Source of the DNA: Hydractinia symbiolongicarpus
Lineage: Eukaryota > Cnidaria > Hydrozoa > Anthoathecata > Hydractiniidae
NCBI RefSeq assembly: GCF_029227915.1
Contig: NC_079889.1
Location: forward strand, 4,528,001 to 4,588,000
Direction of reading: 5' to 3'
DNA: 60,000 bases
In this document: positions 1 to 10,700 of the stretch, one piece after another
Numbering within the stretch: position 1 is the first letter of the stretch
Layout of the letters: every line of letters starts with the position of its first letter
The notes under the pieces: model-generated
Database searches by the model: none
What the model was told of the DNA's origin: nothing
Seen by the model: only the letters and a program-made list of their open reading frames with translations
Program-made: the position numbers and the translations under genes

Positions 1-95
1 AAATTCCCGCCATTTTCGGATCGAAAATTCCCGCTCTATGCTTCCTTTTGCGTCCGACAATTATCCAGACATAAGGATCGAAATTTCCCGCTCCC
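1..95. repeat. Short degenerate direct repeats (AAATTCCCGCTC type)
   Basis: Three spaced copies of a motif like GATCGAAAATTCCCGCTC occur near positions 1-11, 20-36 and 77-94. They lie upstream of the two-ORF cassette and may be part of the end of that element. The left edge of the window cuts the region, so its full extent is unknown. Confidence 0.45.
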
Positions 96-592
96 AGATT
101 CGAACATTCTTGTTTACATCAAAGTCCGCAACCACCGCCGTTTAATCGAATAACGCGTTCGAAAAAATTTTTTTTGGGGGCCTAGACACAACCAAAATAT
201 TATTGACATTATCTTCGAGATTCTCCAACTGTAAACATTGCTACCAACATATTTTATTTATCTTCAGTAAGTATGTTCAATTTGCATATAGCTAATGCGC
301 ACATCGCGACCGTTATTTTTCAATCTGGTCTAAGTACACACTTCTTTCTAAGAAAAACGAACGGGGACTTCTGTAATCGCAAGGAGTTTGCTCGGACACT
401 TCCCTGTCGGGCAGGTGAAACATGTTTCACAGAAACAGGGAAGAAGCGGTACCTGCTCCTGATGAAGGCCGTTTTGGCAAGCTGATCATTCTCGTTGTTT
501 TGACAGTCCGCTCCGTTCGGTTTTCTTCCGTTCTGTTTCATTCCATTATTCGTCTCAGCATTATTATTAAAAAAATTTTTTTTGCGCAGATA

Positions 593-1024
593 ATGTCGCT
601 GAACGCAACATACGCCGGTGAAGGAGATATAAAAAAGACAGAAATTTTCTTCAGCAATCTTAACAATAGCAATATCCAACAAATACGCGGCGAAATTTAT
701 AAGTCTATAAATGGTGACAGCTTTTTCCCAATACACACATGGCCTTTAGATATGCAGTTATTGTTCACTAACCTCCCTCTATCCGATTCAGATACATTTA
801 AATTAATTTTATTTATGTTTGGAAATGGTTGCCCCCCACAAATTTGCATACAACATATTTTATGTAGCCACTTTAACAAAAACGCTATGAAAACGATAAA
901 ACGCATCCACCAAATTAGATGGATTACAACCAATTTGGAACACAAATTAAACACATGGTATTATTTTGACATATTTGAAAACAAAATGCTCTCTTTGAGT
1001 GGGATACCCAGGGGATCGTTATAA
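593..1024 (+). CDS. Unrecognised 143-aa protein, first ORF of a two-ORF cassette
   Basis: The ORF is open from an ATG at 593 to a TAA at 1022-1024; the frame stays open upstream to 422. I prefer the ATG at 593 because a pyrimidine-rich tract ending in GCGCAG lies just before it and looks like a splice acceptor (cis or spliced-leader trans). The product is hydrophilic and Asn/Lys/Ile-rich at the N-terminus, with a Trp/His/Cys-containing middle (HTWPLDMQLLF, CPPQICIQHILC) and a basic stretch near residues 100-115. I recognise no domain. Ten bases after the stop comes ACATGCACCTCCC, which recurs after the second ORF. The AT-rich codon use and lack of homologous feel suggest a mobile-element or orphan protein. 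It could instead be an internal exon of a larger gene. Confidence 0.45.
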   Translation: MSLNATYAGEGDIKKTEIFFSNLNNSNIQQIRGEIYKSINGDSFFPIHTWPLDMQLLFTNLPLSDSDTFKLILFMFGNGCPPQICIQHILCSHFNKNAMKTIKRIHQIRWITTNLEHKLNTWYYFDIFENKMLSLSGIPRGSL

Positions 1025-1033
1025 AACTATTTC

Positions 1034-1950
1034 ACATGCACCTCCCTTTTGGTCTTCCCCCCCCCCTCCCCTTTTTAACCCCGACAAAATTAATGATAAA
1101 GTGTTGTTCGCTATTTTTTGCTTTAAAATTTTAGTCTTTAATCATGGACTGCGATCAACTCAGTACTGGCGTTCCAGAAGACTTTGACATGTTTGCTCCC
1201 CCAGAAGACTCCCCTACCTTCGTGCACCAAAGACACCTCGAAAAAGAAAAAAAACAAAGCTTGGACTTGCTCCTAAAAGAAAAATTAAAAAAAACAGAAA
1301 TCGAGAACTTTGGGCCATGCATAAATATCATCCCCACCATTTCCCTTACAGAAAACCGAACTACCCACTGGAAGCAGATATGTCAACATACAGCCACCTC
1401 CCTTCACCATATTCTTCTGGAACAAGTCAATGAAAACATCACGCACATACAATGTAAATTAAACCAAATTGAATTACAATTACAGTACATACATATACCT
1501 ACACCCATACCAGACAACGTAACGTGCGGCCAACCCTCTCCAGGTAAGTCAGGTAAGTATCCCTCTACACCTCTGTCTCCACCTGTGACCACAAACAAGA
1601 AAAATCCTAAAACTAAAAGAACTACACTCCTCCCAAAAGAAGAAATTCCAAATCAAACGCAGCGACCAGTACCACTCATGAATCTCAAAATCCGACCACC
1701 TAAATTATACTACAAAAACACCAACTCCAATTCCAATCGAAAAAACACCAAATCAAATGACCACCATAAAAATCAAAGAAAACCAAAACAAAACAATTCA
1801 ACAGCATCAGAAAGCACAATAAAATACAGGGATTATCGCTATTTTTAGTGATATATCTCTCACACACATGCACCTCCCCACTGCCATGGTAAGCCCGTAC
1901 AAAATTATTTTTCCAAATAAATTTAAATCAACAAATTATGCTATTTTTTA
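1034..1950 (+). repeat. Recurring intergenic motifs after each cassette ORF
   Basis: The sequence after ORF 1 and that after ORF 2 share three motifs in the same order: ACATGCACCTCCC (1034-1046 and 1866-1878), a C-G-ACAAAATTAaT block (about 1081-1094 and 1894-1908) and GCTATTTTTT (about 1111-1120 and 1940-1949). ORF 2 begins after the first set. After the second set there is only decayed sequence. This looks like a repeated processing or transcription signal between genes. Confidence 0.5.
1144..1848 (+). CDS. Unrecognised 234-aa protein with basic, low-complexity C-terminus, second ORF of the cassette
   Basis: The ORF is open from ATG (1144) to TAG (1848). A T-rich tract ending in TTTTAG lies nine bases before the ATG and could be a splice or trans-splice acceptor. 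Residues 1-35 are acidic (EDFDMFAPPEDSPTF), residues 30-55 are a charged Lys/Glu/Leu helix with coiled-coil character, the middle is a His/Gln/Ile-rich helix region, and the last 90 residues are Pro/Lys/Asn-rich and strongly basic, which suggests nucleic-acid binding. It lies 119 bases after the first ORF on the same strand, and the two look like one transcription unit. I do not recognise the family. The two-ORF organisation is like that of a retroelement or small DNA element, but no polymerase or transposase is visible. Confidence 0.45.
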   Translation: MDCDQLSTGVPEDFDMFAPPEDSPTFVHQRHLEKEKKQSLDLLLKEKLKKTEIENFGPCINIIPTISLTENRTTHWKQICQHTATSLHHILLEQVNENITHIQCKLNQIELQLQYIHIPTPIPDNVTCGQPSPGKSGKYPSTPLSPPVTTNKKNPKTKRTTLLPKEEIPNQTQRPVPLMNLKIRPPKLYYKNTNSNSNRKNTKSNDHHKNQRKPKQNNSTASESTIKYRDYRYF

Positions 1951-2454
1951 ATTTCAACGAAGTCCAAATTTGAACAATCTCTGTACCCAACCATATACAA
2001 AATATTTTGAGAACAAGCGCGCTCGCAACATGCACTAGTTGCACTATCGCTTGCTATAATTACCAATTTTATCTAAGCTTCTAGGCAAGAGGCTGCGGAG
2101 CGATATGCGTGACAAGATTAAAGCCACCGTCTTGCAGTAGTCACAAATTTCTTACCTCAAGTTTCTGGGGCATCGCGGGAATAAATGGTAAAGGGACGCG
2201 CGTTAAATTCTTATAGACTGGCAAAGGTTGTAGCTTTTTCACCACGGACTTCTAGGCTACAACCTGTTGGGGCAAAATGCGGCTTATGACTTAATATAAG
2301 CGTTATTTAATTTTGCCGATTTACCATAACCACAATTGCTCGCGAAGGGCTGCATGGGAGGGTAAGACGCGTATCGGATTGCGGACGCGTATTGGTGCAT
2401 TGACGTATAACCGCTGTTCGGCACTGACGCGGTTCATCAGGGTGCGGGGTTAAT

Positions 2455-2712
2455 TGTCCTGTCGTTATCCTTTTTTTTGGGGGGGGGGGGTGAAGGGGCG
2501 CAGGGGGCACGTGTGACTAGACTTATGGGTTAAAGGGGAAAGTTATAGAAATACGGACTAAAGTTTGGAAAAATGGGACACCGCTTGGCACTGGAGCCGT
2601 CTATGCGAATACAGGGGTGTTTGTTCTGTCGTTTTATCTTTTTGTGGGAACGAGGGGGCGCGCGGGGCACGCGTGACTTCTATCATAGGTTGGAGGGGCA
2701 AGTTAGAGTATC
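2455..2712. repeat. Imperfect G-rich direct duplication
   Basis: A block running CTGTCGTTaTcctttttttg, then a G-run, then GGGGCGC-GGGGCACGYGTGACT and a GGGGMAAGTTA box occurs near 2458-2555 and again near 2627-2706. It is a diverged tandem duplication, perhaps of a transposon end. Confidence 0.45.
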
Positions 2713-3312
2713 ATTTCTTTTTTCGTCACAATTTAGCCTAAATAGAAATTGGGTTGCACTGGGTTGGAATGAGCGTGTTGCTGAAAGTTAAAAACACATA
2801 CACTTATTTACCTACAGGCACTATTTCCGCAACTTTTAAACTATAAATATAAATATTAAAACGACTTTTTTTCCCTTTTTTTATTTTTTCAGTTATTTGA
2901 AAAGTGTTAACACGTAAGAGCTGGTAACAAGGCTGTTCATATACAGACTTCATCTTCTAATGGGAGTCTGGTTTACTGTTGCGTTTTAACTACTATATAC
3001 TCCATATTGAATGACGTCAGAACTTGAATAATTATCCCGCGTCTCTTAGCAACGTTTTTCAAACAACAAATACAAAGTCAGGACTGACTTTTTGTAAAAT
3101 GTTTATATTTTTGTTTAGTTATTTCTCTGAAACAAATTTGTTTTACACAGACACTCTGGTCTTGTTTTTTATTATTTTGTCGATACTATCATAGTTTGAT
3201 AACGGTTTAAAAGATAACCGCTGAAAATAGCTACACCCTCGCAAATTTATCTGTTCACATTACGAAATTGTGAAGATATTTCTATAAAATACCTCTTCTA
3301 ACTTCGAAAGTT

Positions 3313-3648
3313 TTAATGAATGATAATATATCGTGACGCCAACGCTTGTGACGTAAGTTGGTTCTTAGGCTGTGTGGTATAAAGTAAGTTTTTTCCAATA
3401 CTGTTTTGGTCAAAGTGCATAAAGAGGTGACGAAGCTTTTGATCCATGTTGGATCTTCCATACAATGTAAGCATTGAATTAGGAACTACTTTTATAAGTA
3501 ATAATGTTTCCATTGTTTCACATGACAAGTCTATTAAAGAACATGTAGTGTTCGATATATTTAGGGTGTGTTGGACCATACCTGTTTTTTTAAGTAGACA
3601 GCGTATTTTTTTAGCTTGATTACTGCAAAAGCACATGTCCATTTTCAT
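3313..3648 (-). CDS. Doubtful 111-aa ORF
   Basis: The ORF starts at an ATG on the minus strand and has fairly balanced composition with six Cys residues. It may be an exon fragment or a relic of a transposon gene. There is no recognisable domain, no clear splice context and no neighbour supporting it. I keep it only as a candidate. Confidence 0.15.
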   Translation of the reverse strand: MKMDMCFCSNQAKKIRCLLKKTGMVQHTLNISNTTCSLIDLSCETMETLLLIKVVPNSMLTLYGRSNMDQKLRHLFMHFDQNSIGKNLLYTTQPKNQLTSQALASRYIIIH

Positions 3649-5035
3649 ACACTGTTTTAAATTCTTGCCAAGAACATAACTGAAAAATACATTTAACTTT
3701 TTACTTCTTTTTACATATTTTTTTATTTATTTTTGTTTCTATATATTTGTTTCTATGTCTATTTTGAATGAATCTGGTATATTCTGATTTAAAGCGGGGC
3801 ATGCGACACTTGATGTTAGCGTTTAACTATCCTGTTACATGTGGAAGACGTTTGACGTAGTTTATTATTATTACTGTTATTTTCACGTTATCTTTTATGG
3901 CAGGTTTCGATGCGTGAAAACTCACAAATTATTTCTGAAAAGAAAACTTAAATAGATTTTTAGAAATAAATTCGGATTTTCTCATAATTTTTTTTCTGAA
4001 GATCCTGAAACATGAAACATACCTTATTCCATAAAATTAACAAATTAAATTAACGCGGTCTTTTAAAATTTGCGTTAATTTGATGACTGTTAATTTCATG
4101 ACTCGTTAATTAAAATACTGCTAATTTTTGCGAAAAAATCATGAAAATACAAATTTTCTACTATTTTCTCCTCGTTAGCCGATAGCTCAACAGTGTTCTT
4201 TTTTTCAGCGATCTTTTTTAAATAGCTTTTGTATCATCTTCATACTCTGATCCTAGTGAAAAATTAACTAAAAGCACTTCTTCCAAAATTAAAAATTTTT
4301 AACATTGTCTTTCTAAACAAAGAAAACTTTTATTTCGATTTCCAAACCGCCTTGTAATAGAGAAGACCGCTTCACTACCGTGGATTAGACTGCTGCCGTA
4401 ATTTTTGCCTCGTGTGATATCGCATATTCTCAAGTTAGCGTTAATTGAATGCATTTCTGAAAACAACCGCGTTAATTTCGTGACCGTTAATTTCATAGAA
4501 TAAGATAGATTGTCTTATCCGAGTAAAAACTTGTTTACTTCAAGCAAGTACAGTATGACTCGATTGCTTCGAAACACTTGTCTTGTTTACTTTTGACATA
4601 TTGTGCAAAAACATACCTTTAAGTATACACCATTTAATTTTTAGCTTGCTAAGAATATGGCTGTTAACAAAGGTCATGCTGACTTGTTTTTGAATATTCT
4701 CCAAAATGTTAATGTTTAAACCTAAAACCCATAGTCAAAGAAGTTGTCTAGACTCTTTGTCAAAATCTCTTGTCTTTGCCAGTGTGCTCAGTTGTTTTAC
4801 TTTACGCCATGAGTATAGATAAAAAAATCGCCATGTTTCAAGCTTAAAAATAAAAGTATCGCATATGCTGTGGGGAAAGTGTTTTTGTTTTGCATACGTT
4901 TGGGTACAAAAGGTACCTCCATGGCAGTAGTAGACAAACTGAACGAGATCTTCTAGTGGTTGTCCTACAGATTTTCCTTCAAAGTTACGAAACATCAAGG
5001 CTTGTGCCAGAAATTGAATTTCAGATTAAGAAAAA

Positions 5036-5174
5036 CCCATTATTCAAAAAAATGGGAAATTGGTTACGAAAAAAGCAGGAAAGTCAGGAATTTTTAAAAT
5101 TAGTGAAGTCTCAGCGGGAAGCAACATTAAACCCGGAAAAGTGGTTTAAAAAACGGAAGTATTGGATTACTTAA
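5036..5174 (+). CDS. Possible terminal exon or relic, Lys-rich
   Basis: A good acceptor-like sequence (TTGAATTTCAG) is followed by an open frame ending in TAA at 5172-5174. It encodes about 45 residues rich in Lys, Glu and Trp, including NWLRKKQESQEFLKLVKSQR. The residue composition looks protein-like, but no upstream exon could be matched to it and the family is unknown. Confidence 0.2.
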
Positions 5175-5415
5175 TTATGAATATTCTCAAATCAGTTATA
5201 AATAAGGTTGTATCGGATGTGTTAAACACATAACAGGAAAGTGTATATCTTTGACAAATTAGCGATTACGGGGTGCTACCTTGTGTCAACAATATATTAT
5301 GATAATTCGTGCCCAATTCTCTTTATTTATCGGTCACAAGTTTTTAGCTACAGAACAATTTTTTGGTAAATTAAAAGAAAATAAGATATGTAACAAATGT
5401 GAACTTAAGATGTCA

Positions 5416-5491
5416 GCCTCGTCCCCAGGGCCATTTTCGTTCTTTGTTATAAAACTCAGCGCGATATCAAAAAGGCCTTGAGAACGAGGTT
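5416..5491. repeat. Fold-back repeat (CCTCGTCCCCAGGG family)
   Basis: The left arm begins CCTCGTCCCCAGGGCC and the right arm ends GGCCTTGAGAACGAGG, separated by about 45 bases. It is one member of a dispersed family of 50-80 bp hairpins in this window. Confidence 0.6.
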
Positions 5492-5599
5492 TTGGTATCT
5501 TACTTTTTATCACATGACTTTCGCATGTGAAGTCGATGTTGATCTTAGTCCGATTATTCGTTTTTCATTGAATAAAACTTATAGCCTAGCATTTGTAGA

Positions 5600-5670
5600 C
5601 CGACTGGTGACCTCGCCGTAAAGCGTTTGCTTCCAGTGCAGAAGATCGTGGAGTCTTGTATCATTTCATG
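5600..5670 (+). repeat. tRNA-derived SINE-like head
   Basis: A tRNA-like 5' part (GACTGGTGACCTCGCCGTAA, then AGCGTTTGCTTCCAGTGC) resembles the A-box half of tRNA-derived SINEs. It aligns with a second copy at about 58739. The B box has diverged. Confidence 0.4.
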
Positions 5671-6011
5671 TCAGAAAAGATAAAAGATTCCCTAAGGACG
5701 AGGTTGCAGTTTTAAAAGCAACTAAATAAGTGTATTTTATTATTTATCACATTCTTCGCTTTAGCTGTGCATAAAGACATTGAAAAAATTCTAAGAACTG
5801 CTTATATAGAATAGTTATCCCTTTTCTTAATACGTACTTGAAATTTCCTTAAAAAATTAAACATTTGTTGTCCTTTTCCCAACTCGAATCTTGCTTGTAT
5901 TAAATATAACATAAAAAATTACTGCAGGTTTCCAGCCGAACACTATAACTTAAGGATTTTTGTATGGTTTCTTATAAATCAGTTTCTTATTAGTAAAACC
6001 TGTGTTATAAA

Positions 6012-6067
6012 ACTCATCCCCAGGGCTTTTTCATAATATAAGAAACCTGAAAAGCCCTGGTGAGGAG
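6012..6067. repeat. Fold-back repeat (CCTCGTCCCCAGGG family)
   Basis: Arms CTCATCCCCAGGGCTTTT and AAAAGCCCTGGTGAGGAG are inverted around about 20 bases. It is one of the best-preserved small members of the family. Confidence 0.65.
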
Positions 6068-6499
6068 ATCGTTGTATATTTTCTCAGCGTGGGTATGTTT
6101 TTCAAAACAGATGACGATATCACTTTTAGCTGATAATCTGTAATTAAATCGGGATTATCGGGATCATGACTAGAGATTTTTATCTACTCTTATGTATGAA
6201 ATAAAAGGACTAATTCACAGGACTTAAAAATCGGGATGTTGTAATTGAACTAAATTTAGTTCTTTGTAAATTTTTTCCGAATTTCCTATAGGGAGGATAA
6301 TCCTTTTTTTTTGAAAGGGATTTTCTTGATTGAGTTTGTTGTGGAATTGAATAGTAACGTTTCTATAACAGGTGTTTTTTTCTGTTTTTTTTCTTTCGTT
6401 AAACGGATTAGTGGTAAACATACCGGATTTCTTTTTAAAAAAAGAATACATGATTTTTTGTTAGCATCTACAAAAAAATGTATAATTTTTGTGTATCTT

Positions 6500-6950
6500 A
6501 CGATTTTTTAAACGCAATTAGGAAATTTGACTCTGAAATTAATTAAGTGGACCACACACAGTGTTGCAAATTTTTTCTCCCTGTGACCCTTTGAAGCCAC
6601 CTGCGTAGAGTTGTTTAAATATTATACAGTGTTACTAAAACCTATTGCTGTTGCACTGCACTAAAATGGAAACTGCTGTGACTTATTTTCGACCAATAGT
6701 ATTACATCATCGTACAAAGGCCGGTCATTACTCCAGGAACCCTTGAAAAGTAGAAAAAATTTAAAACCTACTGAAAACTGACTTTTTTTGGTCGTTAGGT
6801 TCTGCAAACTCTTTCTAGTTGAAATTTCTGTATTTTTTCTATTACCCAAAAAAGCATTGATTTTGCATTTTGTCGTGACTTACATTGGCAAGGTGCATCA
6901 ATTGGTCAGAAAAAGCTTAAGTTTTCACAAATTAGTTGCCATATCCGTCG
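6500..6950. other. Non-coding stretch before the minisatellite
   Basis: AT-rich sequence with only chance short ORFs on either strand. Nothing specific is seen. Confidence 0.5.
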
Positions 6951-6954
6951 TTCT

Positions 6955-7236
6955 CGTCTTGTGGTTGTCGACGTCGTAGTTATTGTCGATGTCGCAGTGA
7001 TTGTCAAACTCTCAGTGATTGTCGATGTCGTAGTGATTGTCGACGTCTTAGTAATTGTAGTCGCCGTAGTGATTGTCGACGTCTTAGTAATTGTAGACGC
7101 CGTAGCGATTGTCGACGTCGTCGTGATTTTCGACATCTCTTTGATTTTTGAAGTGTTAGTGATTGTCGACGTCGTAGTGATTGTCGACGTCGTGGTTATT
7201 TTTGACGTCGTAGTGATTGTCGACGTCGTTGTTTTT
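6955..7236. repeat. 18-bp minisatellite, about 15 copies
   Basis: The consensus unit is about GTCGTAGTGATTGTCGAC. Because 18 is a multiple of three, the array stays open in several frames and yields artificial Val/Ile/Asp or Thr/Ile repeats. Each full unit carries GTCGAC, and many unit junctions give GACGTC, so the array is CpG-rich in an AT-rich setting. I do not consider the open frames genes. Confidence 0.85.
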
Positions 7237-7632
7237 GTTTGCCCTAATTTTTATTCTTTCTTTCTTTTGGTTCTAATTTTGTTCACTTCCTGTTTTGTAA
7301 AATAATTTTTTAGCAAATATTTTTTGATTGTTTATGTTCAATAATATATATTTTTTCTTTTTTTTAGCAAACATAGTTCTCATACTTCGAAGCTACTATC
7401 TAATTACTTTACTATTCACCGACTTAACTAATCAGATCAACTCTATTTTCTCATCTTTGCCGATTTTAATTATGTAGACGCATATCTAGTTTGTTTTAAT
7501 TAGCCTCTCATTGAAGATTTCAATCTAGTTCCCATAGGCACCAGTAACCAGTAAATGTGTGATTTTGTGAGGTAACATAAACTTAGGCCAAACTGCAGAA
7601 GACTAAAATCAAAAAAAAATGAAACGTCGCAA

Positions 7633-7706
7633 TACCTCGTTCCCGGTGCTTCTTTTCTTATTACCAGCCACTTTAGAAAGCGAAAAAGAAGTACTGGGAA
7701 CGAGAA
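7633..7706. repeat. Fold-back repeat (CCTCGTCCCCAGGG family)
   Basis: The left arm ACCTCGTTCCCGGTGCTTCT and right arm AGAAGTACTGGGAACGAG are inverted around about 38 bases. The repeat falls inside a chance minus-strand ORF (7500-7742), which I discount for that reason. Confidence 0.6.
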
Positions 7707-7719
7707 TGCTTTATCTTTG

Positions 7720-10700
7720 GAAATGTTTAAGCATTGGCACAAGATACCAAACAGTTTGGCATGTCATGTGATTTACTTCTACTGTTTATAGGATGACGTT
7801 ATTTTGTAAAAATGTTTGTAAATTTTAGCTGAAGCTGGACATAGTAATTTTCTTCCAATTCTTAAGCATCAAATGTTCTCCTTCATGGTTCTTCCAAAAA
7901 TAGAGAAATATACGCTCAGATTTCGGTATGGTGATTTTATATGTTATTATAAAACTCAACACAGAAAAAAATAAGCTGTTCAGAAATAAGTTAGTTTGTA
8001 TTTATTTGTTGTTCTTAATCTACGAATGAATTCAGCCATAGGTCGCGGCGCCGGGGGAGCAGGGGGCTTGGTCCTTCCCTCTTCTTTTGCTAAATAGTAT
8101 TTTTTTGGCAAATCACAATTTCAAAGTTGTGTTTTTAAAGTGAAAGTTTTCTTATTCCCTGCCCTCCACCGTCTCGCCCCTCCCCTTCAGATTAGTTATC
8201 GCGACGCGATGCCTGGAGAAAAAACTAAACTTAAGAAGCCTCGTGTTTATATTTGAAGAAACATTTATCAAAAATTGCGCTAAATCTGCAACATTCACTT
8301 TAATAAATCGATAAAATTTACGAAATGGTTTTTATTTCGCAAATGTCTGTAATAGGAATTCTTTTTGTATTTTTTATTTATTTATTATTTTTTTGTTAAA
8401 AGCAGACTTGAATTTAAAACTTTACAAAAATATTTAGACAGACTTTTGCAAAAAGGTTGCGAATTTTGCGAAATTTCTCCAGATAATATAGATCTACAGT
8501 GTATCTTTTCATTCACTAATTGTAAGCGTTTGATTTTCATTATTAAATATTTCTTTACAAATTTTAATTTTAATTGTTGTCAAATATTTGACATTTATGT
8601 TATATTTTCTGTTTGCATTTTTTTAATATAGAGATTTTTCCATTTATCTCTTTTTTTTTACTTGTAACATTTTTTTCATTACGTTTCCAAAAAAAAATTG
8701 CTTCAAAAAATTCCTTGCAAAAAGTGAAACACCAAATTTAAATCGTTTTCTTTTTACTTTTGCTGCGGTATATCCTGGAGTTTCTTGAAACCTAAAAAAC
8801 GTAATCCCTAGTTTTGTAACATTTCTTAAAAAATTTGTGCGGGAATTTAATTTCTTTTGCTGTAACGACTTTTTAGGTTTTCATTCCGCCCAGCATGCCC
8901 GACTTTTTTGTTCTGCCTCTTTCACCAGTGATAAACAGTCGGAGAGACTTAAACATCTGACTGGCTAGTTTTCATCATAAGTTGTTCCAAAGTCATTGAG
9001 GACGTAACATCAACATTTGATCTTTTTTGAGATTTTAACTTCATGTGCATACATCCTTCTTTATTTTGTCCATACGTTGTTATCGAATATGTCCTTGAAG
9101 AAACTGGATTTTTAAGTACTTATTTTTCTGCGATAATTCTTACGCAATAAAAATGGAAAAGCTAAGCGTCTATCTACCCCTCTAAGTTCCACAAAAATTT
9201 TATTAGGTAATCTACCAAATGTTTTCCAAGTTAAAACGATGAGAAAAAAATCTGTTTTTATTCACTTTATTGATTTTCAAAATTTTTTTTTTTTGAAAAC
9301 ACATGTTTAACAAAAATCCTTGTTTCAGTGGTATTTACAAACTCGTGGGCATTCTGTGAAGCATGTGATTGTGTCAGCGAATTGACGGCTTTATAATGAC
9401 TTACGCTTTTGGAATGTGTTTAACTAGATCACATGATAAACTTTATCTCCCTCAACACTTTTCAAGATATTTTGATAAAATATATATTTTTGTGCTTAGT
9501 TTCGAATCCAAAATTTATGTGTTTTTTTGTAAGCAAAATGCTTTATAATGATGTTTGGATCTTGTCCGAAAAAAAATTTACGTTTTTGTTAGCTTTTGAT
9601 TAGAATTTAATAAACGAAGTAATACTTTATTGGTCCGAACAAAGCCGACCTTAAAAATACCAATTTAGAGTTATAAATGAAATTTCTTTACATTTTTTTT
9701 CTTGCATCAAGAATTTCAAAACCCGAGAAAGTTTCACGAAAATCTGGAAAGCCTAAAACGTATTCCCTATGACTTTCACTCCAGTTCTATTCACTCAAAA
9801 TGTATCTTTTACACACATGATTTAATCTACTTTGCTTTCAGTATTCTGTTTTTTACTATGATGCAATGTTTACAATAACACTTTTAGGTTTTATGGGTTG
9901 CTTATTAGACAGGTGTCGATGTTTGCTTTGTTTGTTGCTAATTATAAAATGTGTAAACAGGCAAACAAATATGGAAACTAGAATGTAAGCAAAAAAACAA
10001 ACAAACAAGCAAACAAAGTAAAAAAAAAGATTTCCCACACTTGACAACAAAATTTTATATTCATTTCCTGGGTGAAACACCTAGTTTCTGTTTCGTGTAT
10101 ATTTTACATGAAATCGAAATTTGTCACTTTCATGATCTGATACTTTCTTGAGATGTTTTTTTGTTTGTAAATTTTTATCACGTGTTTTCTGGGGAGTGAT
10201 ATATCTTTGTAACCAAATCGAAAGAGTCGGAAATATCACTGCTGAGGAAAATAATTCTCTATACCTCGGTTACTCACACACAAAAAGTTTTCGGCAAAGA
10301 AATTTGACGTGCAACAAAACTGATGAGGAAACTAGGCGAGTTAAAACCATAATTAAAACTAACACCAATTTCCTGTCTAAAATTTGCTCTCCAATAAATA
10401 AAATTACTTGAATGTATTATACGATGTTCCAATCTTGTAAAAAAAAACAATTAATTCATCCACTTCTGGCAGTATATATAACGCGAGTAACGTCATCTGA
10501 AAAAAAACGGCTTTCCATTTTAATCTATTCTCCTAAAATTTAAACATCATCTTCTTTCCCAATAAATTCAAATCAAAACATTTTTAAATTTCTCAACTTC
10601 TCAACAGCCGACATATAGAATTGATATCTCTCTCTCATCAACCTTTTTAAGCACTAATCGAACTGTCTTTTTGTAAACGGGTGAAAAGAGTTTTAAAATA

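Larger units (their letters stand above)
1951..5400. other. Gene-poor stretch
   Basis: AT-rich sequence. It holds a G-rich imperfect duplication (2455-2560 and about 2615-2710), a minus-strand 111-aa ORF (3313-3648) and a Lys-rich plus-strand ORF end (5035-5174), listed separately. Otherwise I see nothing supportable. Confidence 0.6.

Noticed and set aside
6955-7236. CRISPR-like array
   Set aside because: Units are contiguous without unique spacers, and the DNA is animal.
6906-7305. Overlapping ORFs on both strands rich in Val/Ile/Asp, Thr/Ile or Cys/Arg
   Set aside because: They are open only because the 18-bp repeat unit is a multiple of three.
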